From Bacteroidia bacterium (GTDB taxonomy: Bacteria > Bacteroidota > Bacteroidia > Bacteroidales > GCA-2748055): a stretch of 22,996 nucleotides of DNA. The notes beneath the pieces are model-generated. The model was not told the DNA's origin. It saw nothing but the letters and a program-made list of their open reading frames with translations, and ran no database searches. How positions within the stretch are numbered: position 1 is the stretch's first letter; each line of letters opens with the position of its first letter. Below are positions 15,883 through 22,996 of this stretch, piece by piece. The translations under genes and the position numbers were made by a program. The stretch lies in contig JAUVKN010000018.1 of assembly GCA_030596245.1 (NCBI GenBank), positions 1 through 22,996 of the forward strand. Reading direction: 5' to 3'.

Positions 15883-16419
15883 ATGAAGATAGTAGATACA
15901 AAAATCAAAGGCTGTTATGAGGTTTTCCCCCTGGATCTGAGGGATCACCGGGGAAGGTTTGTGAAGCCCTTTCACCAGGATGATTTCAGGGATGCGGGGC
16001 TTGAGCTTGATATCAAAGAGGAGTATTATTCGGTTTCAAAGAAAAATGTATTAAGGGGCTTGCATTTCCAGCTTCCTCCGAAGGCCACCATTAAAGTGGT
16101 CACATGTTTGGGTGGAACCATTTTTGATGCAGTAGTGGATTTGAGGATAGATTCACCCACTTATCTGAAGCACTTTGCGGTGGAATTGTCGGAGAAGAGA
16201 GGAAATCTGCTATACATTCCGGAAGGATTGGCCCATGGCTTTTATACCCTGAGCGAGGAAGCAACTGTATTATATATGTGTTCCGAAGTCTATTCTCAGG
16301 AGCACGATACAGGGTTAAGATGGAATTCGGCAGGAATTTCCTGGCCGGTAATGGACCCCATTGTTTCGGAGAAAGATAATGGTCTGAAAGAACTGGAACA
16401 ATTTCACTCCCCCTTTTAA
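15883..16419 (+). CDS. RmlC-type NDP-4-keto-sugar epimerase, copy B (full catalytic set)
   Basis: The 178-residue protein is a close paralogue of the preceding epimerase, about half identical by eye and collinear throughout. It keeps the complete RmlC set: H61 in RGLHFQLPP, K71, H118 in EGLAHGF, Y131 in ATVLYMCS and D165 in SEKD. It should epimerise C3 and/or C5 of a 4-keto-6-deoxy sugar nucleotide, here most likely CDP-linked, giving an L-configured or C3-inverted intermediate. The tandem pair looks like a local duplication followed by divergence. The oxidoreductase gene starts 25 bases downstream. Confidence 0.92.
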   Translation: MKIVDTKIKGCYEVFPLDLRDHRGRFVKPFHQDDFRDAGLELDIKEEYYSVSKKNVLRGLHFQLPPKATIKVVTCLGGTIFDAVVDLRIDSPTYLKHFAVELSEKRGNLLYIPEGLAHGFYTLSEEATVLYMCSEVYSQEHDTGLRWNSAGISWPVMDPIVSEKDNGLKELEQFHSPF

Positions 16420-16444
16420 GTTATAACAATAAATAAATCATATT

Positions 16445-17734
16445 ATGATAATAGTTGACAGTAAACTGGAGCAGAGACAAAAGGATGGAAAACCGATTAA
16501 GGCGGGATTTGTGGGTGCAGGAATGATGTCCAAAGCCATTTTGAACCTGATTGAGAAGAACATTCCCGGCATGAGGGTGGCGGCTATCTCCAACCGTACC
16601 CTGAGCAAGGCTAAAGATGTGTATGAGTTTTCAGGAGTCACCGACATCAAGGTCGTTGATTCTGTAAAGGCTCTCGATCGTACCATTCAAAGCGGGGGGT
16701 ATGCCATTACAGAGGATTACACACTGCTGTGCGAAAGCCGGGAGTTGGACGTTTTGGTGGACATTACCGGTCATGTTGGGTTCGGTGTGGAAGTTTTGTT
16801 AGAGGCATTTAAGCATGGCAAGGATATTATCACCTTTAATGCTGAGGTTGACTCCACCCTTGGGCCTATTCTGAGTGTGTATGCCGACAGGGCCGGGGTG
16901 ATATACAGTGGAAGTGACGGCGATCAACCCGGAGTTACCATGAATCTGTACAGGTTTGTCAAGGGATTGGGGCTAACACCCATGTTGGCTGGAAACGTCA
17001 AGGGATTACAGGATCCATACCGCAATCCCACTACCCAGGAGGAGTTTGCGAAGTACTGGGGGATGGGACCCGAAAAGGCCACCAGCTTTGCCGATGGAAC
17101 GAAGATGAATATGGAGCAGGCTTGTGTGGCAAACTGCACAGGACTCAGGGTGGCCAAACGGGGAATGTTGGGATATGCCTTTGATGGTCATGTGGATGAG
17201 ATGACAGGTATGTATGATTATGAGCAGTTAAAAGAGCTGGGTGGTATTATCGATTATGCACTTGGTGCGAAACCCGGACCTTCTGTATTTGTATATGGCT
17301 CCATCGAGGATGAGCTTTCAAGGCATCATCTTGCTTACTATAAATTGGGGAAGGGGCCCCTCTATAGCTTCTATACCCCATACCACCTCTGCATCTTCGA
17401 AGTTCCTACTTCCATTGCAAGGGTAGTGGATTTCGGGGATCACGTATTGAAACCACTGGGAGCTCCTGTGGTGGAGGTGATCTCCAAAGCCAAGACCGAT
17501 CTGAAAGCAGGAAGTATGCTGGATGGCCCGGGTTTTTATACCCTGTATGGAGAGTGTGAGAATAATGATGTGGTGTTGAATGAGAAATTGCTTCCAATCG
17601 GGCTGACCGAAAATGGTGTGAAGCTGATTAGGGATATCCCAAAAGACCAGGAGGTTACCTTCGATGACGTGGAGTTTGATGAGAGTCGTATGATCTTCAA
17701 ACTTTACAAAGAGCAGATGGAGTATTTTAAATAG
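16445..17734 (+). CDS. NAD(P)-dependent oxidoreductase with C-terminal SAF domain
   Basis: The 429-residue protein begins with a Rossmann fold of the homoserine-dehydrogenase-like group (AGFVGAGMMSKAIL, residues 20-33, then VAAISNRTLSKA). The central part holds VDITGHVGFG, TFNAEVDSTLGP and YSGSDGDQPG, typical of the oxidoreductases annotated as SAF-domain proteins. The C-terminal SAF domain runs from about 350 (AKTDLKAGSMLDG) through LPIGLTENGVKLIRDI to VTFDDVEF. Homologues occur in surface-polysaccharide clusters, but the substrate is not established as far as I know. As the last gene of the run after the epimerases, it could reduce or oxidise the sugar or a side-chain aldehyde. It has no membrane segment. 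Confidence 0.85.
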   Translation: MIIVDSKLEQRQKDGKPIKAGFVGAGMMSKAILNLIEKNIPGMRVAAISNRTLSKAKDVYEFSGVTDIKVVDSVKALDRTIQSGGYAITEDYTLLCESRELDVLVDITGHVGFGVEVLLEAFKHGKDIITFNAEVDSTLGPILSVYADRAGVIYSGSDGDQPGVTMNLYRFVKGLGLTPMLAGNVKGLQDPYRNPTTQEEFAKYWGMGPEKATSFADGTKMNMEQACVANCTGLRVAKRGMLGYAFDGHVDEMTGMYDYEQLKELGGIIDYALGAKPGPSVFVYGSIEDELSRHHLAYYKLGKGPLYSFYTPYHLCIFEVPTSIARVVDFGDHVLKPLGAPVVEVISKAKTDLKAGSMLDGPGFYTLYGECENNDVVLNEKLLPIGLTENGVKLIRDIPKDQEVTFDDVEFDESRMIFKLYKEQMEYFK

Positions 17735-17861
17735 TCCTTCAGGCAACCCAGGTACAGCAATACCTTTTCCTGTTTTCCAATTGAATTCCTTTTGATTATC
17801 AGTGTATTAGATTGTCCGGGTTTTCATTGAACCTGACTCTTAACAAAATGTGAATTTTTTT

Positions 17862-17890
17862 ATGAGGAATATTGTAACAATCTTCCTCAT
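17862..17890. repeat. 29-base imperfect palindrome
   Basis: ATGAGGAA and TTCCTCAT at the ends and ATTGT/ACAAT inside form a nearly perfect inverted repeat with one T/C mismatch. It is followed only by TTT, so as a terminator for the polysaccharide operon it would be weak. It may be an operator instead. It coincides with the start of a short frame with signal-peptide character. Confidence 0.4.
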
Positions 17891-18163
17891 TTTAAGTATA
17901 AGGTATTGTTCGTTCCAGGGGCAGTATGCCCGAGTAATCAATAGATTAATGATGATAAATTGGGTTTAAAAAGTTGTAATAAAAGACTCCGGTACGACCT
18001 GGTGGTTTATTCGTCAATGAAAAGTGCATTTTCGTCAAAGCTTTCAGGTCCATGTATTGTGATCCGGGTGAAAAAACCACCCAATTTCAGGGTTGATGGT
18101 TCATATTTTCCGGTTGATCAAATTGGATGCTGTACACCCTCATTTATCACTAATTTTGAATGA
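17862..18163 (+). pseudogene. Possible decayed small secreted protein
   Basis: A 35-codon frame starting at the ATG at 17862 encodes MRNIVTIFLILSIRYCSFQG..., which looks like a signal peptide. It stops at 17969. An overlapping frame, open from about 17945 to the TGA ending at 18163, could continue it after a frameshift near 17942-17948, giving a product of about 100 residues with a cysteine-containing tail (DQIGCCTPSFITNFE). No family is recognised. It may be a decayed gene or chance. Confidence 0.2.
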
Positions 18164-18229
18164 ATAGATAATGCAACCAAACGCCGTGAATTCAAGTATA
18201 AGTAGAAATAAAGGAAAAAACCGAAACAC

Positions 18230-21200
18230 ATGAAAAAAACGTTTTTACAATTTGGAATAGCCGTTCTGCTGGCATTCATTCTCTCCTCTGTGAGCGGAAC
18301 GCTGAATGGCCAAACATGCCCTGCCGGGATGGTTGGTTATTGGAAAATGTCGGAAGCTTCCGGCCCAATCTATTATGATTCTTTTGCAAATCATGATGCG
18401 ATTGCACCCACAGTTTCACCCTCTCAGACTGCCGGAGCCAGTGGGAGAGGGCAAATGTTTGATAATGGTTCCGGCACCTATCTCGCCATTCCTGATCACA
18501 ATGATTTTGATTGGGCAGGTACATCCAGCTTTACCATCGAGTTTTGGGTAAAGTATTCCGGCACAACAGGAGATGTTCAGGTGTTTATTGCACGTGACGA
18601 TCGTCCCTATTCAGCAATGACCTGGTGGATCGGGGCCGAAGCGAACGGAACGATCTCCTGGTACCTTCAGGGAAGTCTGGGTACAAATGCCATTATTACT
18701 ACAGGGTCTGCATATAATGATTTCATGTGGCACCATGTGGTAGCAGTAAGGAACGGGGGGTCTACTAACAGAAACTATCTATATGTGGATGGGGTTCTGC
18801 AGAATCCCGGAGGTTCAACCATTTCTACTTTTGGGACCCTTTATTCAACCAATCCCATTACCATTGGAAACCTTGTGTATCAATCCAGTCCAGAGTTCCA
18901 TGCTACCGCAGCCATTGATGAGATAGCTATCTATAACAGGGCACTGGATGCTTCGACTGAGATCATTCCTCATTACCAAAATATCAGCCAGTATCAGATT
19001 GGCTATTGCGATGGAGATGATCCACTTTTCCTAACGGAACCTTTAACCAGGGCTACGGTTGGTCAGCTCTATACATACGATGTTGATGCTTCCGGTAACA
19101 CAAAACCCACCTATTCGCTTGTTGAAAAGCCCTCCGGGATGATTATCGACAGCAATAGCGGAATGATTACCTGGACCCCATTGTCACAATCTGAAAATGG
19201 TCATGTGGTTGTTCGGGCTACCAACGATAAAGGATCTATTGAACAGACGTTCAATATATTTTTAGCAGATGCACCCATTTGCCGGCCAAATCTTCTGGCA
19301 TATTGGGATTTCAACCTGACGGGCAGTGCCGGATATGTGGATAACATAGCAGGTTGGGAATTTACAGGTGCGGCTCCTACCACCACCACCGGAATTGCAG
19401 GAAGTGCACTCTCATTTAACGGTGTAAATGATAGTATCAATCTGAAGGATAATTTGGGAAATACCAATATTTTCTTTGATTTTCATGATGTTCCCACTTT
19501 CTCTATTGAACTCTGGATGAAATCAAGTGCTACTCCGGCCAGGACCATGGTAATGGTTGGTAGAGAAATGCAACAAGATAATAATACCCAATACTGGGTT
19601 GGTGTGAATCCAAATGGAGCGGTTGGATTATACCTGAGAGATTACCATCATACAGATCCTAACGAAGCTTATCTCGAAGGTGGTAGTGTTCTTGACGGAA
19701 GCTGGCACCATATTGTAGCCTCTTATAATGACGCTTCGAATACAGTTCAACTCTATGTGGATAAGTTATTGGTTGACAATGCCAGTCAGAACTTCCTGGA
19801 TTTTGGAGGATATTCCAGCCTGAACATAGCTCACCTGAATACTGCTGTTGATAAATTCTGGTATGAAGGGATGATTGACGAATTGGCTTTCTACAGTATC
19901 GCCATGACTCAGACGCAGATCAATGACAGCTATAACAATGCTTTTGCAGGGAACAGCGCCTGTGTATACAATTATGCACCGGTCATCCTCTCTACACCCG
20001 ATTCAACAGTTGTGCAGGGATCAGCCTATACTTATGAACTGGTGGCTACAGACATCAACGATGGCGATGTACTGAGTATCTCCAAAGTGAGTGCTCCTGC
20101 CTGGTTAAATACCTTCACTTACACTCCTGGCGATTCGACTGCAACAATTAGTGGAACTCCTGGAAACGACGATGTGGGTATGAACACAGTTACGCTCAGG
20201 GTATTTGATGGTATAGTTAACGTGGACCAGACGTTCCAGGTGAGGGTAATTAATTACAATGATTCCCCTTTATTTACATCAGCACCGGTTACTTCGACTG
20301 ACCAGAATGCACTCTATACCTATACTGCGATGGCTACTGATCCTGATGGTGATGTGCTTACCTATTCTGCGCCCATTATGCCAGCATGGTTGACATTCGA
20401 TGCCGGAACCCATGTATTGAGCGGTACTCCCTCTAATGATGATGTGGGTGACAATAATGTAACCTTACGGGTTTCTGACGGAACCATAGAAGTGGATCAA
20501 GTGTTCACGATTACTGTGAACGATGTGAATGATGCACCTGTGTTCACTTCGACGCCTATTATCCAGATCGATCAGAATTCGCCATATAGTTATACCGTTA
20601 CTGCTGATGATCCTGATGGTGACGTCCTGATCTATTCGGCAGTTCAAAAGCCTGCATGGCTTAATTTTGGACCTTCTACTCATATCTTGAGTGGTACTGC
20701 GTCTGGAACTGATATTGGTTTTCACAATGTGACTTTAAGGATTACTGACGGTACGGTAGAGGTTGACCAGGTATTCCAGGTTGAAGTAATTGATATCAAT
20801 GATGCTCCACAGTTTACATCCAATCCACCATTGATGGTTGATCAGGATGCAAACTACAGCTATAGCGTGATGGCTACAGATGCCGATGGAGATCCCGTAT
20901 CCTACTCTGCTCCGCAGATTCCATCCTGGCTGACATTCAATTCTTCTACCCGTATTTTAAGTGGAAATCCGTCCAATGATGATGTAGGTACACATTCGGT
21001 TACACTGCGTGTGACAGACGGACTACTTGAAACGGATCAGGCATATCAGCTCACTGTAAATAATGTGAATGATCTGCCGGTTATCACATCCGATCCAGTT
21101 ACTGAAGCCAGGGTGGGTCAGCCATACCTGTACCAGGTCGATGTTTCAGATCCGGATCCGGGTGATCAGTTGACTTTTACAGCTGAAAATGTTCCATCAT

Positions 21201-21604
21201 GGCTGACGCTTACTTCAGCTTCCACCACCGCCATATTGAGTGGGACTCCACAAGCAACAGATCTGGGTACCCATGCAGTGATTATTAAAGTGAGTGATGG
21301 TATAGGTGATGCTGCACAAGGATTTTCCATCAACGTACTTGATCCTACGGGTATTGAGGATGCGGAATCCCTGGTGAGCAAGGTCTATCCAAACCCGGCT
21401 TCGGATGAGGTACATTTTGAATTTGCCGAACTTGGTGATGCTCGTCTCAAGATCATTGATGTAAAAGGTTCTGTGATGATGGAAGTTCAAGTGAAGAACA
21501 CCGATCGAATGACCATTGACATCTCTGATTTGTCAAGTGATACTTATTTCTACACGGTTACCATCAATGAAAAGACCAGTGTTGGTAAACTGATTAAACA
21601 GTAG
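18230..21604 (+). CDS. T9SS-exported surface protein with two LamG domains and He_PIG-type repeats
   Basis: The 1124-residue protein starts with a signal peptide ending near NGQ (residue 28). Domains in order: LamG/concanavalin-like 1 (about 31-250, with YWKMSEASG, FTIEFWVKYS, WHHVVAVRN, LYVDGVL, IDEIAIYNRAL); a putative-Ig domain (about 262-346); LamG 2 (about 350-575, same landmarks: FSIELWMKSS, WHHIVASYN, LYVDKLL, IDELAFYSIAM); five He_PIG/cadherin-like repeats (582-1038) with DPDGDVL-type calcium motifs and L-SGTP-x-NDDVG; and a T9SS type A sorting domain (about 1041-1124, YPNPASDEV through GKLIKQ). No catalytic motif is seen. Binding of a carbohydrate or surface polymer by the LamG pair is inferred. 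The start fits the signal peptide, and a strong terminator follows 33 bases after the stop. Confidence 0.92.
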   Translation: MKKTFLQFGIAVLLAFILSSVSGTLNGQTCPAGMVGYWKMSEASGPIYYDSFANHDAIAPTVSPSQTAGASGRGQMFDNGSGTYLAIPDHNDFDWAGTSSFTIEFWVKYSGTTGDVQVFIARDDRPYSAMTWWIGAEANGTISWYLQGSLGTNAIITTGSAYNDFMWHHVVAVRNGGSTNRNYLYVDGVLQNPGGSTISTFGTLYSTNPITIGNLVYQSSPEFHATAAIDEIAIYNRALDASTEIIPHYQNISQYQIGYCDGDDPLFLTEPLTRATVGQLYTYDVDASGNTKPTYSLVEKPSGMIIDSNSGMITWTPLSQSENGHVVVRATNDKGSIEQTFNIFLADAPICRPNLLAYWDFNLTGSAGYVDNIAGWEFTGAAPTTTTGIAGSALSFNGVNDSINLKDNLGNTNIFFDFHDVPTFSIELWMKSSATPARTMVMVGREMQQDNNTQYWVGVNPNGAVGLYLRDYHHTDPNEAYLEGGSVLDGSWHHIVASYNDASNTVQLYVDKLLVDNASQNFLDFGGYSSLNIAHLNTAVDKFWYEGMIDELAFYSIAMTQTQINDSYNNAFAGNSACVYNYAPVILSTPDSTVVQGSAYTYELVATDINDGDVLSISKVSAPAWLNTFTYTPGDSTATISGTPGNDDVGMNTVTLRVFDGIVNVDQTFQVRVINYNDSPLFTSAPVTSTDQNALYTYTAMATDPDGDVLTYSAPIMPAWLTFDAGTHVLSGTPSNDDVGDNNVTLRVSDGTIEVDQVFTITVNDVNDAPVFTSTPIIQIDQNSPYSYTVTADDPDGDVLIYSAVQKPAWLNFGPSTHILSGTASGTDIGFHNVTLRITDGTVEVDQVFQVEVIDINDAPQFTSNPPLMVDQDANYSYSVMATDADGDPVSYSAPQIPSWLTFNSSTRILSGNPSNDDVGTHSVTLRVTDGLLETDQAYQLTVNNVNDLPVITSDPVTEARVGQPYLYQVDVSDPDPGDQLTFTAENVPSWLTLTSASTTAILSGTPQATDLGTHAVIIKVSDGIGDAAQGFSINVLDPTGIEDAESLVSKVYPNPASDEVHFEFAELGDARLKIIDVKGSVMMEVQVKNTDRMTIDISDLSSDTYFYTVTINEKTSVGKLIKQ
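19973..21343 (+). repeat. Five tandem He_PIG-type repeats of about 90 codons
   Basis: The repeats correspond to residues 582-677, 678-767, 768-857, 858-947 and 948-1038 of the LamG protein. The middle three have an exact 90-residue (270-base) period. Each runs from a TSxP start through DxDGD, PxWLxF, LSGxP and VTLRVxDG. DNA similarity persists, for example aatgatgatgtgggt near 20436 and aatgatgatgtaggt near 20975. Confidence 0.85.
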
Positions 21605-21636
21605 AATTTGAAGGATAACAGAGCTTTGATATAAAA

Positions 21637-21706
21637 GGAAAATATAGAGACTACCCAACATCCATCTGGTACTTTGAGTGTTGGGTATTCTCTTTCCCTT
21701 TTTCAA
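21637..21706 (+). terminator. Strong Rho-independent-like terminator after the LamG gene
   Basis: ACCCAACA at 21653-21660 pairs perfectly with TGTTGGGT at 21679-21686 around an 18-base loop. The stem can be extended outward through AGAGA/TCTCT and GGAAA/TTTCC. A CCCTTTTT tract follows at about 21696-21703. It separates the LamG gene from the SGNH gene. Confidence 0.75.
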
Positions 21707-21723
21707 ACTAAATCGATAATGAA

Positions 21724-22996
21724 GTGATCAAAAAATTTCTGTTTGCAGTTTCAGTACTCCTGGGGGTTTCTTCAGGATTGGTTTCCCAGACCGTGCGTAT
21801 TATGCCGTTGGGGAATTCAATCACATATGATGAAAACAGCCTGGATGCGTCCTATCCCAGGAGTGATGCAAACAGAATATCATACAGGTACCGCCTTTAT
21901 CAGTTGCTTTATGAGGAGGGATATGATTTTGATTATGTGGGCAGTCAAGATTGCGGCTTCAACTATTTCCAGAATCCGGAACTGGATGACAATGCTGGTT
22001 TTTCGGGGATTGAAACATGGCAGCTGGCCAACTTGATCAATACCGGTTACAATGCGGTAGAGGGTCACTATGAAAGTTCGGGTCCCTACCTCAACTATTA
22101 CCCCGCAGATATTATATTGTTACATATTGGGACCAATGACCTGATTGAAAGTGCTTCGGAAGTTAAAGATCTGCTTGATAACATCAGGAACTATGATCCT
22201 GATGTGTATATCCTGGTGGCAAAGATCATCAACAGGCGTGTCTACCATGCTTCTACTACCACTTTCAATAACAATGTGGATTTGATGGTTACCATGAGGG
22301 GAGATCCCCGCATCAAAATGGTGAACATGGAAACAGGAGCTGGAATTAACTACTCCACCGATATGATTGATAACCTGCACCCCAATCAGGCTGGATTCGT
22401 TAAGATGGGCGAAAAGTGGTTTGATGCAGTTAAGAATTTGAACCAGGCACCAGTGGTGTCTCAGATTCCCGACCAATTTACATCACGGGAGAGTGCTTTT
22501 GCACCCATATCACTGGATGATTATGTAACCGATAGCGAGGATCCCAACAATTTGCTCACATGGACATTTACCAGAAAGCTGGGTTCACAGCTGATCGTAA
22601 GCATCGATGAGAACAGGATGTTGATGGTTTCTCCAAACGGAGACTGGTCGGGAACCGAATTACTTTCGCTGAAAGTGACAGATACAGGTAGCGGGGCATT
22701 ACCAAGAAATTCAACCATGGAGGTCTCTTTTACTGTGAATAAAGGAAATGATCCTCCGGTGATTGAGTCAAACCCGGGAACTGTGATCAACCAGGAAGAG
22801 AACTACAGTTACACGGTGCAGGCCTATGATATTGATGGGGATTCAATCATCTATTCGGTGGTGCAAAAGCCTTCATGGCTTAATTTCAGTGTTGTGACCC
22901 ATCAGCTAAGTGGCATACCCCACCACGAACATGTGGGAGTTCACGACATTACCCTGAGGGTTGCCGACGCCGAAGATTACACCGAACAATCTTTTC
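21724..22996 (+). CDS. Secreted SGNH-hydrolase with He_PIG-type repeats (partial, C-terminus outside window)
   Basis: The frame is open for 424 codons to the window edge. I start it at GTG 21724, which gives a good signal peptide (IKKFLFAVSVLLGVSSGLVSQ). The nearby ATG at 21719 reads ATG-AAG-TGA and cannot be used. SGNH blocks are block I RIMPLGNSIT with nucleophile S32 (GNS instead of the usual GDS), block II glycine in FSG near 94, block III HIGTND (133-138) with N137, and block V DNLHPNQAGF with D215 and H218. This indicates an esterase or deacetylase acting on a polymer outside the cell; the substrate is unknown. From residue 240 come a cadherin-like domain (APVVSQIPDQ...) and a He_PIG repeat (IDGDSIIYS, KPSWLNF, LSGIP) close to those of the preceding LamG protein. 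A T9SS tail is expected beyond the edge. Confidence 0.88.
   Translation, partial: MIKKFLFAVSVLLGVSSGLVSQTVRIMPLGNSITYDENSLDASYPRSDANRISYRYRLYQLLYEEGYDFDYVGSQDCGFNYFQNPELDDNAGFSGIETWQLANLINTGYNAVEGHYESSGPYLNYYPADIILLHIGTNDLIESASEVKDLLDNIRNYDPDVYILVAKIINRRVYHASTTTFNNNVDLMVTMRGDPRIKMVNMETGAGINYSTDMIDNLHPNQAGFVKMGEKWFDAVKNLNQAPVVSQIPDQFTSRESAFAPISLDDYVTDSEDPNNLLTWTFTRKLGSQLIVSIDENRMLMVSPNGDWSGTELLSLKVTDTGSGALPRNSTMEVSFTVNKGNDPPVIESNPGTVINQEENYSYTVQAYDIDGDSIIYSVVQKPSWLNFSVVTHQLSGIPHHEHVGVHDITLRVADAEDYTEQSF

Larger units (their letters stand above)
15331..16419 (+). repeat. Tandem gene duplication (two RmlC-type epimerases)
   Basis: Two collinear genes of 181 and 178 codons, separated by six bases, share motifs in the same order at a period of about 550 bases: EEYYSVS, RGLHFQ, PEGLAHGFY and PIVSEKD. 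This indicates an old tandem duplication. Confidence 0.85.
17735..18229. other. Intergenic region, about 495 bases, with a palindrome and a possible decayed secreted-protein gene
   Basis: This separates the polysaccharide block from the LamG protein. It holds the palindrome at 17862-17890 and two adjacent short frames listed separately. No strong terminator follows the oxidoreductase gene, and no clear TTTG/TAnnTTTG promoter precedes 18230. Confidence 0.5.

Noticed and set aside
17318..17746. A 142-codon minus-strand frame
   Set aside because: It is antisense to the C-terminal part of the SAF-domain oxidoreductase and has no protein-like motif.

Overview
The window looks like a chromosomal segment of a free-living Bacteroidota (Bacteroidales/Marinilabiliales-type) bacterium. 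Two secreted proteins end in type IX secretion (T9SS) sorting domains, signal peptides often end in Q, Shine-Dalgarno sites are weak, one promoter candidate fits the TTTG/TAnnTTTG pattern, and the surface proteins carry LamG, cadherin-like and putative-Ig repeats. No tRNA, rRNA, IS element or CRISPR array was found.

Layout. (1) 1-1292, minus: the N-terminal part of a large secreted repeat protein, running off the left edge. (2) 1293-1912: a 620-base divergent intergenic region with six TTGACT/AGTCAA half-sites, two of them forming a 16-base palindrome. (3) 1913-4362, plus: a T9SS-exported protein of unknown function and a small secreted protein. (4) 4372-6813, minus: an 85-residue protein, a decayed rubrerythrin tail, and a three-gene cassette in which two SiaC-family (DUF1987) regulatory phosphoproteins flank an unrecognised 269-residue protein. 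(5) 7248-17734, plus: a surface-polysaccharide block. It holds a polyisoprenyl-phosphate sugar transferase, a Wza-type export lipoprotein, a Wzc-type tyrosine kinase, then a tight run of CDP-sugar genes: rfbF, rfbG, a class III aminotransferase, two RmlC-type epimerases and a SAF-domain oxidoreductase. (6) 18230-22996, plus: a 1124-residue LamG/He_PIG protein with a T9SS tail, a strong terminator, and an SGNH-hydrolase protein with the same He_PIG repeat type, cut by the right edge.

How the genes fit together. RfbF and RfbG should turn glucose-1-phosphate into CDP-4-keto-6-deoxyglucose. The two epimerases, the aminotransferase and the oxidoreductase probably turn it into an unusual (amino or L-configured) sugar for a polymer started by the sugar transferase and exported through Wza/Wzc. 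No glycosyltransferase, flippase or polymerase lies in the window, so the rest of that pathway must be elsewhere. The flanking T9SS proteins may be glycan-binding or glycan-processing surface proteins.

The best candidates for something undescribed are the SiaC-X-SiaC cassette, the tandem epimerase pair in which one copy has lost the catalytic tyrosine, and the unusual enzyme set of the CDP-sugar branch.
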